64,000 nucleotides of DNA. Origin: Theropithecus gelada (taxonomy: Eukaryota; Chordata; Mammalia; Primates; Cercopithecidae). The position numbers were made by a program, and so were the translations under genes. Shown in pieces: positions 12,991 through 24,180 of the stretch. The DNA lies in the NCBI RefSeq assembly GCF_003255815.1, contig NC_037673.1, positions 9,813,006-9,877,005 on the forward strand, written 5' to 3'. Every line of letters begins with the position of its first letter. The first letter of the stretch is position 1. Below the pieces are notes generated by a model that saw only the letters and a list, made by a program, of their open reading frames with translations, ran no database searches and had not been told where the DNA came from.

Positions 12991-13640
12991 AAAGACATAC
13001 TGGAAGTGAGGTGCCAACAATAATAAAACACAAAACACATGCATAGGCTTTAGGGCTGAGTGGCAGGTGGCAAGAAAATTGATATTAAAGGCTTTTTATG
13101 TAGTGGTGAAGCATATGAAGAAAACTATTGCCTGTGATAACTAGAAGGCAGAAAGTGTAACTAATAAACTTGTGGTTTCAGCAAAGAAATGGGAAAACAG
13201 AATGTGGATAACATTGGATATTTGCTAATGGCTGCATTTGACAAGGCACAGTAAGAAAAAAATAAGCTCATAAAAGAAATGGCCATTTTGCAAAAGGAAT
13301 TCAAAGAGAGTTCAGAGAGGCCATAAATTTCAGGACTTGCAGGGCTAGAAAATGGAACTGTTTCTCATCTCCAATTGGCAAAAGATAAAACTGAGAAGGC
13401 CTTGAGCTATAAAGTCCAATTAAGATTCATCCTTGGGGCAAAGATAAAGTCAAGTAGCCTTGTCAGCCCATTGTTAGAGCTCTAATTGGGCAGAAAGGGG
13501 GAGAGGGGATGAAGTATTGTAAGTGAACTAACTCTTTGCCCTTCAGAAAAAGTGGAAATATGTGATGTCTTAAAATTAGTAATTCCATAAATAGCAACAT
13601 AAGCACAGTATTCAGAAATACTATGTACTGAATACTGAGG
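12991..13640. other. Unique DNA, nothing recognised
   Basis: Purine-rich without a recognisable repeat body or exon. Confidence 0.35.
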
Positions 13641-14590
13641 TGTAATTGTTTCCCACTGCTGTGTAACAAATACCACAAACTTAGCTGCTTAAAGCAACAT
13701 GTGCTTACTGCCTCACAGTTTCCACGGTCAGGGACTCGGCATGGGTTAACTGGGTCTTCCACTCAGGATCACATCAGGCTAAATCAAGGTGTCAGCCAGG
13801 GCTGTGATCCCATCTGACACTTGGGGTCTTCTTCCAAATTCACTTGTTGTTGGCAGAATTTAGTGCTTTTACAGTTGTAGAACTGAGGCCCTCAGCTCCC
13901 AGAATCTACCCAACACTCCTTATCATGTGGCCCTCTCCACAAAACGGCATTTTGTTTTCTAAAGATCTCTGTTGCTTTGAATATCTCTGGCTTCCCCTCT
14001 CTCTTATCTCTAGATCTTCTTTTTTTTTTTTTTTTTTTGAGACAGTCTTACTCTGTTGCCCAGGCTGGAGTGCAGTGGCATGATCTTGGCTCACTGCAAC
14101 CTCTGGCCCCCAAGTTCAAGTGATTCTCATGCCTCAGCTCCCCAAGTAGCTGGGATTACAGGCGTGTGCCATCACATCCAGCTAATTTTTGTATTTTTAG
14201 TAGAGACAGGGTTTCGCCATGTTGGCCAGGCTAGTCTTGAACTTCTGGCCTGAAGCAATCTACCCGCCTTGGCCCCCCAAAGTGCTGGGATTCCAGGTGT
14301 GAGCCACCACACCAAATCTAGAGCCTCTAGACCCTGTTTGAAAGGGCTCATCTGATTAGCTCAGGCCCACTCAGGATAACCTCTTTCAATTAACTTAAAG
14401 TCAACTGATTAGGAACCTTAATTATCTCTGCAAAATCCCTTTACCTTTTCTATATAATGAAACTTCGTCACAAAAGTGATATCCCAATCACATTGGCAAG
14501 TCCTACCCACACTCAAAGAGAGGGGATTAGATAGGCATGTCCACCATGCAGAGGAAATCCTGGGGCCATCTTAGAATTCTGTCTACCATG
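13641..14590 (-). mobile_element. MaLR (MLT1-like) LTR, split by an Alu
   Basis: Minus-strand LTR: 'ctgtgtaacaaataccacaa' at the start, 'aaggtgtcagccagggctgt', 'ttgttggcagaatt', then after the Alu (14020-14317) 'aaagggctcatctgattagc', 'ttaattatctctgcaaaatc' and a terminal 'cttagaattctgtctacca'. The two halves are collinear, showing the Alu inserted into an already resident LTR. Confidence 0.7.
14020..14317 (-). mobile_element. Alu SINE (minus strand)
   Basis: Starts with a T-run of about 19 (the A-tail on the other strand), then 'ttgcccaggctggagtgcag' and ends 'gtgagccaccacacc'. Probably AluS or AluJ by its positions. It interrupts an MLT1-like LTR; a clean target-site duplication was not resolved. 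Confidence 0.95.
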
Positions 14591-15205
14591 GAGGCAGTCA
14601 CAGAATAAAAAATTTAAAGTGTTTTCCTCTGAGGAGTGAAACTGGTAAAGGCGAAAGGCAGAAGAAGAGCATAATCTGCATGATTAAAACTATCTATATT
14701 TTATATTTTTAAAACCACCTACAAATATCATCTTGATAGAAATTTATCTTGATTTTAATAAGCTATTTTATATAGACCACAAAAAATAGCATGAGCAAAG
14801 AAATAAAAATGCACTCTACATTAGAAAGCAATCAAAACAAATTTTCCCCTACAAAACGGACTAGCCCCGTGAGGTAAGTAAAAACTTTTTTTAAATTTCT
14901 GATTCATATTCTCAAAAACAAGAAAAGATACATTCTTTAATCAAATGAAATGATTCTACATCAGAAGTATTGGTTTCAGATTTAAAATTACTTGCAATAA
15001 ATTTAAAATGCAACAAAGTTAAGAACAGAAGATTAGACACTGTGATGAACCAAATAAGTCATTTAGAAGATTCATGTGGGGAATTATAAAACTCAGGATA
15101 TCAGATAAGGAGATAAGACTTACTTTAAATCTACATATAAAGGAATCTACTGAAGGAAAGAACAAAACAAAGTGAGAAATACAATATGTTATATCGCATG
15201 GCAAA
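14591..15205 (+). mobile_element. AT-rich, probable decayed L1M
   Basis: A-rich on the + strand and positioned directly upstream of an ORF1-like L1M relic (15641-15990), with an MLT1 LTR between them. The family call rests on context and composition only. Confidence 0.3.
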
Positions 15206-15640
15206 GGTGAATCGGTGTTGTAGATGGAATTAAGGTTGCTACCCAGCTGACTTCAAAATAGAGAAATTAACCTGGATTATCCTGGTGGGCCAAATGTAAT
15301 CACAAAAGTTCTTAAAAGCAGAAGAGGGAGGCAGAAGAGGAAAATCCAGAGGGAAGCATCAGAGAAACGGAGAGAGCAAGAGGAACTCAGCCTGACTTTT
15401 CTGGCTTTGAAGATAGAGGAACGGGCCATGAAGCAGGGAATGTGAGCATCTAGAAGCTGGAAAAAGCAATGAGACAGCTCCTCTAGAGCCTCTGGAAAGG
15501 AATGCAGCCCTTCCAAGACCTTGACCTGAACCCAGGAAGATCTGTGTTGAGCTTTAATGGCCAGAACTGTAAAATAATACGTTTGCATTGTCTTAGGTCA
15601 CTAAGCTTATGATAATTGATCACAGCAGCAATAGAAAATA
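15206..15640 (+). mobile_element. MLT1-type MaLR LTR
   Basis: Plus-strand MLT1 landmarks in order: 'cctggattatcctggtgggc', 'cttaaaagcagaagaggga', 'ggctttgaagatagagga', 'cctctagagcctctgg'-type region, 'ccagaactgtaaaataata' and the 3' end 'cacagcagcaatagaaaata'. A solo LTR of a long-dead ERVL-MaLR element. Confidence 0.75.
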
Positions 15641-15990
15641 TAAGGGTTGAACATATTCAGGTGACTGACAGTTTTATATTCAAAGACAAAGTCTTACACC
15701 CATTTACTTGGGGAAAAAAATGATGCCTACAAATGAAAAGTGAAATCAGGCTGGCGTCAGATTTATCTCCCATAGCACTCATGGCAGAGGAAAATGAAAC
15801 GTTATCCAGTTATGGGGAAGGAGGAGTGGATGGTGATCCAAAAACACTAAGTCCAAACAATTTGAAGTTAGAAACAACAAAAAGACACTCTCAGGCATGC
15901 AGGAAAAGTATAAAGATTACCTATATTTTCTCAGATTTAAACAAATACGCAGAGGGAATAATCCGGTCATCCAATAAGTAAATAAAAATG
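15641..15990 (+). mobile_element. Decayed L1M fragment (ORF1-like)
   Basis: Reads like the 3' part of an old L1 ORF1: an open stretch of 82 codons at 15733-15981 encodes 'IRLASDLSPIALMAEENE', which resembles the L1 ORF1p C-terminal region where residues around 'ADLS..' occur. The reading frame is isolated and the element is non-functional. Confidence 0.5.
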
Positions 15991-16429
15991 CATTCACGTA
16001 TTCAACAAATATTTATTGAGACTCTCTTTCTCAAAAAATAGTATTAAGGGATACAGCCGCTGAGATGTCAACTGTCTCAGTAAGATCACACAGGTAAAAT
16101 CTCAGCTCTCAAGGAGTGTATATGCTAGGTGGGACAGACAATCTATTAACAAGCAAATGAATAAACAAATAATACAATATCAGTTTGTGATAACTGCTAA
16201 AAAAAAAAAAAAAAAAAGTAAAGCAAGATAAGAGTGACAAGCCTGGAGGAAAAATATTTTTGATAGGAGTTTCTTAGAGTGTCTTTCAATGACATGATTC
16301 TTAAGCAGAGAACTTAAGTCACTGAGGAAATAAGCCATATAAAAAGTAGAATAAAAAAATTCCAGTGAAGCAACAAAATCTTTGAGGCTGAAACAAGCTT
16401 AGTATGTTTAATGGACAGCAAAATGTTCT
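15991..16429 (+). repeat. Ancient interspersed repeat, family unassigned
   Basis: 'tcaacaaatatttattgaga' and 'gtgggacagacaatctatta' followed by 'aacaagcaaa' are hallmarks of a very common mammalian repeat whose family I cannot name securely. An A-run (16200-16217) lies inside. Similar but shorter pieces occur near 11050 and 30000. Confidence 0.45.
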
Positions 16430-17270
16430 ATATGGCTACTTGGGCTTCCTCACTGTATGGTGGCTAGGTTCTAAGACCAAGCATCCCAAGAGAACCATGT
16501 GGACGCTATAGTGCCTTTTATAGCCTAACCTTGAAATTACATAGTCTTACTTCTGTTGTTGTCATGAGTCCACCCACATTTAAGAGGGAGGGAACATACA
16601 CCCAGTTCTTCATAGGAGAAGTGTCAAGGACCTACTGTAAAAAAAACCATGAGGAACAGGAGCTATTTTTTGGCCATTTGGGGAAAATAGAGTTCTCCAA
16701 AGCATACTGAAGCAAAATGACATATCAAGGCCAAAAAATAAAGCAATGAGCGAAGACATCACAGAAAATGCTAATCAAAAAAAAAAAAAAATAGCAAAAG
16801 AGATAATATGGTTGAAATAGAATACATGGGAAATAATTATAATTGGACAAGGAGAGTCCATTTATATCAATGAAAGGCAAACCTTACAATAAAATTGTTG
16901 GTTTTTGCTGTGTAACCAACCATGCCAAAATTTAGCAGCTTAAACAATAGCCATTTATCTAGCTCAGTATTCTATGGGTTAGCAATTTGAGTTGAGCTCA
17001 ACTGGGCAGACGTCATCATCTCAGCTGGGCTCGTTCTTCATGTGTGATCAGCTGCCATGGCTCTGCAACTGTGGTTGGATGACTGGGCCAACAGGGGCAG
17101 TAGTGGAAATGCGGCCACGTGGATCTCATCACCCAGTCTGCTGGCCAGTGCTTGCCTACCCAGCCGCTGCAATAGGAGTCCCAAGAGCAATGAAAGAACA
17201 AGCCCCGTGAGCAGGTGCTTTTCAAGCCTATGCTTCTATCATGTCTGAGCCCATGAACGTTTGTAAGTTA
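16430..17270 (-). mobile_element. MaLR-like LTR pieces (minus strand)
   Basis: Two blocks. 16430-16640 has 'cttgggcttcctcactgtat' and 'gtggctaggttctaagacc'. 16870-17270 has 'tgtgtaaccaaccatgccaa', 'agcagcttaaacaatagcca' and 'gatcagctgccatgg'. Both resemble one high-copy LTR family that also appears at 44653-45140. The segment between them (16640-16870) is AT-rich with no assignment. Confidence 0.45.
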
Positions 17271-17339
17271 AGTAACTTAGCATCAAAATAAACCCCTAAA
17301 GCTAACAAAAGCACAAGAACAAACTGATAAAAATCACAA

Positions 17340-17354
17340 CGATAACTTCATCTT
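17340..17354. repeat. Left target-site duplication of AluY-type element
   Basis: 15 bases, cgataacttcatctt, repeated exactly at 17659-17673 on the other side of the Alu. An intact duplication of this length indicates a fairly recent L1-mediated insertion. Confidence 0.9.
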
Positions 17355-17658
17355 TTTTTTTTTTTTTTTTTTTTGGAGACAGAGTCTCGCTCTGTCACCC
17401 AGGCTGGAGTGCAGTGGCCAGATCTCAGCTCACTGCTAGCTCCTCCTCCCGGGCTTATGCCATTCTCCTGCCTCAGCCTCCCGAGTAGCTGGGACTACAG
17501 ACGCCCGCCACCTCGAGCGGCTAGTTTTTTGTATTTTTTAGTAGAGACGGGGTTTCACCGTGTTAGCCAGGATGGTCTCGATCTCCTGACCTCGTGATCT
17601 GCCCATCTCGGCCTCCCAAAGTGCTGGGATTACAGGCGTGAGCCACCGCACCCAGCCT
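17353..17658 (-). mobile_element. AluY element with AluYR-like variants
   Basis: Minus-strand Alu with a 22-base T-run. It carries AluY diagnostics ('ggtttcaccgtgttagccag', 'gatggtctcgatctcctgac'). It also carries variants that I associate with the Old World monkey AluYR lineage: 'gcagtggccagatctcagct' in place of the human form with 'ggcgcgatctcgg', 'ccgccacctcg', 'ggctagttttttgtattttt' with an extra T, and 'cccatctcggcc'. Flanked by an exact 15-bp duplication. This is the best clue to the host lineage in the window. Confidence 0.9.
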
Positions 17659-17673
17659 CGATAACTTCATCTT
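17659..17673. repeat. Right target-site duplication of AluY-type element
   Basis: Exact second copy of the 15-base target site found at 17340-17354. Confidence 0.9.
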
Positions 17674-18809
17674 GAGTTCTCAATCTTTAGACAATAAGCA
17701 AATAAAGAATTAAGGTTCAAACAAATAATGAGGTCAACAAATATCCATTTTTTTCCATTCAGAATATGCATCATTTTTCAACATCCTTGGAACATTTACA
17801 AAAGTTGAGCATACCTTTAGGCCTTAAAGGAAAATTTTTAAAGGATGTTAGGGGGTTTAGAAAAAAAGAAAATCTTAATAAATCTAAAAAAATTGAAGTT
17901 ACATAGGCCATATTCTGTCTAAATGCAATAAAACTAGAAATTAACAAAATTATAAGCAAGAAAATTCAAATCATTAGGAAATTAAAATGCCTTCCTAGAT
18001 ATATTTTGGGTCCTAATTATGGATGACTTAGAAAATAAAATAATCACCAAATTATATGTCAAAAATATGACATGCTTTATGTTAGAGACCAGCAAACCTT
18101 TCCAGTAGAGGAAGTACATATTTTAGACTTTGTGGACCATAAGAACTGTCACACTGCCCAACACATACTGTGGTTATGCAGAAGTACACATACACAATAC
18201 ACGACACATAAAGAAATGGGTATAGATGTGTTCCAATAAAACTTTATTTATCAAAACATGCAGCAGGCTGGATTTGACCCATAGCCTTGGTTTTCGAACC
18301 TCTACTTTATATAATATTAATCAAGTGTTAAGCACTTAGAAATTTCTAACTTTACATGCGTTTATTATTAAAAAAGGAATAAAAATCAACGAAATAATAA
18401 TGGACCCTAGAAGCCAGAAAAAAATCATCAGTAGCAAAACAGAGAAAGCAAGAATTAAAAATAATGAAGTAAAAAATTAATAATAGAGAAGATAAGAAAC
18501 TAATGGCATTAATAAATAAATCCAATATTTGAAAATACCAATAAAATAAACAAACTCAAAACAAAGCAAACCAAGAAAAATGAAGGGAAAAGTACAAGTA
18601 CATGTCATTCAGTATTGGAAAGGAATGGCAATGACAGATGCAAAGAATTTTTTAAATCATAAGCTATCAACTAACACTACAAACAACTGTTTTGTAGTAA
18701 ATGTTTAACTAGGCAAATGTTAATTGCCTAGACATGTCCTATTGACTAAAATTGCCTCCTAAAAAGGTAGCAAATGTGAACAAATCAAGCAAGTATAAGA
18801 AAATGGCTA
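17674..18809 (+). mobile_element. Decayed L1M ORF2 fragment
   Basis: Matches the endonuclease-to-linker part of an old L1 ORF2 in order: 'catccttggaacatttacaa', 'aggccttaaaggaaaatttt', 'caataaaactagaaattaac', 'tcattaggaaattaaaatgc', then after the hAT-type insert (18082-18306) 'aacagagaaagcaagaatta' and 'aaataaatccaatatttga'. It is riddled with stops. The younger L1 at 18810 follows directly. Confidence 0.65.
18082..18306 (+). mobile_element. Non-autonomous hAT-type DNA transposon (MER-type)
   Basis: Ends are imperfect inverted repeats: 'gaccagcaaacctttccagt' at the left and a right end near 'ggttttcgaacctct'. Between them lie 'ttttagactttgtggaccat' and 'gtgttccaataaaacttta' followed by 'tttatcaaaa', the hallmark of an abundant mammalian hAT MITE. 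The family name is not assigned. It sits inside the L1M ORF2 relic. Confidence 0.65.
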
Positions 18810-19480
18810 GGGGGAGAACTCGGCACAAGATGGTCGAATAGGAACAGCTCCGGTCTGCAGCTCCCAGTGAGACCAATTCAGAAGGCGGGTGATTTCTGCA
18901 TTTCCAACTGAGGTATCCAGTTCATCTCATTGGTACTGGTTAGACAGTGGGTGCCGCCCATGGAGGGGGAGCAGAAGCAGGGTGGGATGTCACCTCACCC
19001 AGGAAGTACAAGGGGTTGGGGAACTCCCTACCCTAGCCAAGGGAAGCCATGAAGGACTGCGCAGTGAGGGACGGTGCTATCCGGCCCAGATACTATGCTT
19101 TTCCCACAGTTTTTGCAACCAGCAGACCAGAAGACTCCCTCAGGTGCCTACACCCCAGGGCCCTGGGTTTCAAGCACAAAACTCAGCGGCCATTTGGGCA
19201 GACACCAAGCTAGCGGCAGGAGTTCTTTTTCACACCCCAGTGGCATCTGGAAAGCCAGCAAGACAGAACCATTCACTCCTGTGGAAAGGAAGGTGAAGCC
19301 AGGGAACCAAGTGGTCTTGCTCAGCAGGTCCCACCCCCACAGAGACCAGCAAGCTAAGATCCACTGGATTGTAACTCTCACTGCCAGCACGGCAGTGAGA
19401 GTTGACCTAGGGCCGCCATTACTGAGGCTTGAGTAGGTGGTTTTCCCCTCAGAGTGTAAATAAAGTCACCCGCCCAGAAA
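18810..19480 (+). promoter_or_regulatory. L1 5' UTR internal promoter (relic)
   Basis: First 670 bp of the L1 5' UTR. In intact L1s this holds the internal RNA polymerase II promoter, with YY1 binding near the start. Here the YY1 core has one change (GATGGTC rather than GATGGCC), and the 3' part of the UTR is missing. A 135-codon frame at 18889-19296 is a non-coding shadow. Activity is unlikely but not excluded. Confidence 0.6.
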
Positions 19481-19483
19481 GAC

Positions 19484-22282
19484 TTGAACTCAGCTCTGGA
19501 CCCGGAGGACCTAATAGACACCTACAGAACTCTCCAACCCAAATCAACAGAATATACGTTTTTCTCAGCACCACATAGCACTTATTCTAAAATTGACCAC
19601 ATAACTGGAAGTAAAACACTCCTCAGAAAATGTAAAAGAACAGAAATCATAACAATCAGTGCAATCAAATTAGAACTCAGGATTAAGAAACTCACTAAAA
19701 ACCGCACAACTACTTGGAAATTGAATAACCTGCTCCTGAATGACTACTGGGTAAATAACAAAATTGAGGCAGAAAGAAATAAGGTCTTTGAAACCAATGA
19801 GAACAAAGACACAATGTACCAGAGTCTCTGGGACACAGCTAAAGCAGTGTTTACAGGGAAAATTATAGCACTAAATGCCCACATGAGAAAGCAGGAAAGA
19901 TCTAAAATTGACACCCTAACATCACAATTAAAAGAACTAAAGAAGCAAAAGCAAACAAATTCAAAAGCTAGCAGAAGGCAAGAAATAACTACAATCGAGC
20001 AGAACTGAAGAGACATGAAAAATCCTTCAAAAAAATCAATGAATCCAGTTTTTTGAAAAGATTAACAAAATAGATAGATCACTAGCCAGACTGATAAAGA
20101 AGAGAGAAGAATCAAATAGACACAATAAAAAATTGATAAAGACAACATCATCACTACCCCAGAGCAATACAAACTACCATCAGAGAATACTATAAACACC
20201 TCTATGCAAATAAACTAGAAAATCTAGAAGAAATGGATAAATTCCTGGACACCTACACCCTCCCAAGACTAAACCAGGAAGAAGTCAAATCCCTAAATAG
20301 ACCAATAACAAGTTCTGAAATTGAGGCAGTAATTAATAGCCTACCAACCAATAAAAGCCCAGGACTAGATGGACTCACAGTCAAATTATACCAGAGGTAC
20401 AAAGAGGAGCTGGTACCATCCCTTCTGAAACTATGCCAAACAATAGAAAAAGAGGGACTCCTCCTTAACTCATTTTATGAGGCCAGCATCATCCTGATAC
20501 CAAAACCTGGCAGAGACACAACAAAAAAGGAAAATATCAGGCCAATATCCCTGATGAACATCAATGTTAAAATCCTCAATAAAATACTGGCAAACTGAAT
20601 CCAGCAGCACATCAAAAATCTTATCCATCACGATCCAGTTGGCTTCATCCCTGGGATGCAAGGCTGGTTCAACATATGCACATTAATAAACATAATCCAT
20701 CACATAAACAGAACCAACTACAAAGGGAACATGATTATCTCAATAGATGCAGAAAAGGCCTTCGATAAAATTCAACACCCCTTCATGTTAGAAAACACTC
20801 AATAAACCAGGTATTGATGGGACATATCTCAAAATAATAAAAGTATTTATGACAAACCCACAGTCAATATCATACTGAATGGGCAAAAGCTGGAAGCATT
20901 CCCTGTGAAAACCAGCAGAAGACAAAGATGCCCTTTCTCACCATTCCTATTCAACATGGTATTGGAAGTTCTGGCCAGGGAAATCAGGCAAGAGAAAGAC
21001 ATAACGAGCATTCAAATAGGAAGAGAGGAAGTCAAATTATCTCTGTTTGCAGATGACATGATTATATATTTAGAAAACCCCATCGTCTCACACGAAAAAC
21101 ACCTTATGCTGATAAGCAACTTCAGCAAAGTCTCAGGATACAAAATCAATGTGCAAAAATCATGAGCATTCCTATACACCAATAATAGATAAATAGAGAG
21201 CCAAATTGTGAATGAATTCCCATTCATAATTGTTACAAAGAGGATAAAATACCTAGGAATACAACTTACAAGGGATGTGAAGGAACTCTTTAAGGAAAAC
21301 TACAAACCACTACTCAGAGAAATAAGAGAGGACACAAACAAATGGAAATACATTCCATGCTCATGGACAGGAAGAATCAATATCATGAAAATGGCCATAT
21401 TGCCCAAAGTAATATATAGATTCAATGCTATCTCCATCAAGCTACCATTGACTTTCTTCACAGAGTTAGAAAAAACTACTTTAAATTTCACATGGAGCCA
21501 AAAAAGAGCCCATATAGCCAAGAAAACCCTAAGCAAAAAGAACAAAGCTGGACACCTCACACTACCTGACCTCAAACTATACTACAAGGCTACAGTAACC
21601 AAAACAGCATGCTACTGGTACTAAAACAGATATATAGACCAATGGAACAGAACAGAGGCCTCAGAAATAACACCACACATGTACAACCACCTGACCTTTG
21701 ACAAACCTGACAAAAACAAGCAATGGAGAAAGGATTCCCTATTTAAAAAATGGTGTTGGGAAAACTGGCTAGCCATATGCAGAAAGCTGGAACTGGACCC
21801 CTTCCTTATACCTCATACAAAAATGAACTCAAGATGGCTTAAAGACTTAAACATAAGACTTAAAACCATAAAAACCCTAGAAAGAAGAAAATCTAGGTAA
21901 TAACATTCAGGACATAGGCATGGGCAAAGACTTCATGACTAAAACACCAAAAGCAATTGCAACAAAAGTCAAAACTGACAAATGGGATCTAATTAAACTA
22001 AACAGCTTCTGCACAGCAAAAGAAACTATCATCAGAGTGAACAGGCAACCTACAGAATGGGAGAAAAATTTTGCAATCTACCCATCTGATAAAGTGGTAA
22101 TATCCAAAATCTACAAAGAACTTAAACAAATTTACAAGACAAAAACAAACACCACCATCAAAAAGTGGGTGAAGGATATGAACAGACACTTCTCAAAAGA
22201 ACATATTTATGCGACCACCAAACATATGAAAAAAACTCATCATCACTGGTCATTTGAGAAATACAAATCAAAACCACAATGA
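19484..22282 (+). pseudogene. L1 ORF2p (endonuclease/reverse transcriptase) pseudogene
   Basis: ORF2p nicks DNA and primes reverse transcription of L1 RNA. The relic is broken into frames at 19484-20008, 20233-20598, 20905-21165, 21208-21624, 21679-21900 and 21920-22282. The first is the C-terminal half of the AP-like endonuclease; it lacks the few residues that normally hold the catalytic SDH box, around 19651-19660. The second holds reverse-transcriptase finger residues (SPGLDGLT, ILIPKPGRD). The third retains the catalytic FADD at 21046-21057. The stop at 20596-20598 looks like CpG decay (CGA to TGA); others fit CAA or CAG to stop changes. The C-terminal cysteine region beyond 22282 is also out of frame. 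Not functional. Confidence 0.85.
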
Positions 22283-22804
22283 GATACCATCTCACACCAG
22301 TTAGAACGGCAATCATGAAAAAGTCAGGAACCAACAGATGATGGAGAGGATGTGGAGAAACACGAACGCTTTTACACTGTTGGTGAGAGTGTAAATTAGT
22401 TCAAACATTGTGGAAGACAGCGTGGTGATTCCTCAAGGATCCAGAACCAGAAATACCATTTGATCCAGGAATCCAATTACTGGGTATATAACCAAAGGAT
22501 TATAAATCATTCTACTATAAAGACATGTGCAATCTTATGTTTATTGCAGCACTGTTTACAATAGCAAAGACTTGAAACCAACTCAAATGCCTATCAATGA
22601 TAGACTGGATAGAGAAAATATGACAAATATACACCATGGAATACTATGCAGCCATAAAAAGAATGAGTTCATGTCCTTTACAGGGACATGGATGAAGCTG
22701 GAAACCATCATTCTCCACACCACATGTTCTCACTCATAAGTGGGAGTTAAACAATGAGAATACATGGACACAGGGAAGGAAACATCACACACTGGGGCCT
22801 GTCA

Positions 22805-22827
22805 GGGGGTGGGGGGCAAGGGTAGGG
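22805..22827 (+). other. G-quadruplex-like tract in L1 3' UTR
   Basis: Four G-runs of 5, 6, 3 and 3 separated by short loops (T, CAA, TA). Polypurine G-rich tracts are a known feature of the L1 3' UTR and can form G-quadruplexes. Confidence 0.7.
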
Positions 22828-22995
22828 ATAGCATTAGGAGAAATACCTAATGTACATGATGGGTTGTTGGGTGCAGCAAACCACCATGGCACATGTATAA
22901 ACCTGTAACAAACCTGCACATTTTGTATATGTATCCCAGAACTTACAGTATAATTTTAAAAATACGAAAAAGAAAAAACAAAAAAGAAAAAAAGA

Positions 22996-23222
22996 GAATA
23001 ACTAACATTTGTTCGGCGCTTGTGAGTATCAGGTATTCTCTGGCTAAGTGCTTTCTTGTATTGTCACAATTAATCTGTCCAACAACCTTATGCTGTAAGC
23101 CCATTATTATGCCTATTTGTTCAGATAAGAACACAGATGTTTGTAAAGATTAAACAGCTTCCTGTAATCTAGTAACCAGAGTTGGCACACTTTGACCCAG
23201 GCAGTCTAATGACTCTGGAACC
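22996..23222 (-). mobile_element. MIR SINE (minus strand)
   Basis: Minus-strand MIR order: 'ctaacatttgttcggcgctt', 'taagtgctttcttgtattgt', 'caacaaccttatgctgtaag', 'cccattattatgcctatttg', and 'acccaggcagtctaatgact'. The young L1's tail abuts its edge. Confidence 0.75.
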
Positions 23223-23289
23223 TTTATGGCTTAACATTGCAGAAGAAATTGAACAGGTTTTCAAAGAGCAACCCCCAAAAGAGATAGTG

Positions 23290-24180
23290 GGACAACATGA
23301 TATCCCCAGTGAGCTCCCTCAAACTCTTGAGCAACTGATAATTCCTATGTAATTTAAATTATTTCAGGGAAAAAAAAAAAGAGAAAAAGAAGAAAGTGTT
23401 CCATTTTATTTTAAGAAGCTTAAGCCATCTAAAATTAAAACTTGATAAAAATAACTTCAAACTTAACTCACAAATATAGATGCAAAAATCTTTATTATAT
23501 CAAATCTAGAAATATATTAAAATAATAACATGCCCTGAACGTGCCAGTTTATAACAGGAATGTATAGATGGTTTATAGTGAGAATTAAATTCTGTGCATA
23601 ATTCATTATATTAACAGATCAAGGGAGGAAAATGATTCTTCTCAATAAATGCTAAATTTAATCTCTTTTCTGATTTTTTTAAAAACTATAAAAAATAAGA
23701 ATAGACCAATAATTCTTTAACATGTTAGATATCTTTTTTTTAACCAACACTCAGCATAATGTTTACCATTAAAATACTGGAACAGTGTTTCCCAAACCAT
23801 GTTTTGTTGACAATAAGCTGCAAAAGTTAGACATTCTTGTTCTATCTCTTGAAGGAATATAATATTGCCATAAATACAAAAAATACTACATATTGTATTC
23901 CCATCTTAGAAATTCAAAATATACCTCACTGGATTAAGTCTAGAAGAACAGCTAAAATAGCAAGTAAATTCTGAAAAAGAAGACAAGAAAAACATATTAT
24001 AAACCCACAGTGTTAAAATACTGTGGTTGTAGTAACTGAAGGAACAGACATAATAAAACAGTCCAAAAACAGTAAATATAAGATTTTAAAATATGATAAA
24101 TAGTCCATTTCAAAACAAGGAACAGAATTCAGATTATTCCATAAAGGATAATAAGACAGCTAGAAAAAAATATATATATG
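23290..24180 (+). mobile_element. Decayed L1M ORF2 fragment (RT to C-terminal part)
   Basis: Recognisable reverse-transcriptase-domain order of an old L1: 'gatgcaaaaatctttattat', 'tataacaggaatgtatagat', 'ttcattatattaacagatca', then 'ccacagtgttaaaatactgt' and 'aaacaaggaacagaattcag'. Probably the continuation of the L1M seen at 17674-18809, though the MIR in between complicates this reading. Confidence 0.55.

Larger units (their letters stand above)
18810..22990 (+). mobile_element. L1PA-type LINE-1 with large internal deletion
   Basis: A primate L1 about 4.2 kb long where about 6 kb is usual. It begins at the true 5' end ('gggggagaactcggcacaag', with the YY1-like core AAGATGGTC at 18828-18836). 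It runs through about 670 bp of 5' UTR and jumps near 19480 straight into ORF2 in mid-endonuclease. The rest of the 5' UTR, all of ORF1 and the ORF2 N-terminus are absent. ORF2 then runs collinearly to a 3' UTR with a G-rich tract (22805-22827) and an A-rich tail. Many stops and small deletions make it inactive. It landed in older L1M DNA beside a MIR; no clear target-site duplication was found. The subfamily looks middle-aged (L1PA5-8 range) by its 5' UTR, but this is a guess. Confidence 0.9.

Noticed and set aside
16430..17270. Conserved exon from the open frames at 16992-17248
   Set aside because: Frames are open on both strands and the sequence matches a repeated LTR-like family seen again at 44653-45140.
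18790..23010. Target-site duplication for the internally deleted L1
   Set aside because: I compared the 5' flank ('aagtataagaaaatggct') with the bases after the tail and found no convincing match; the A-rich tail makes weak matches meaningless.
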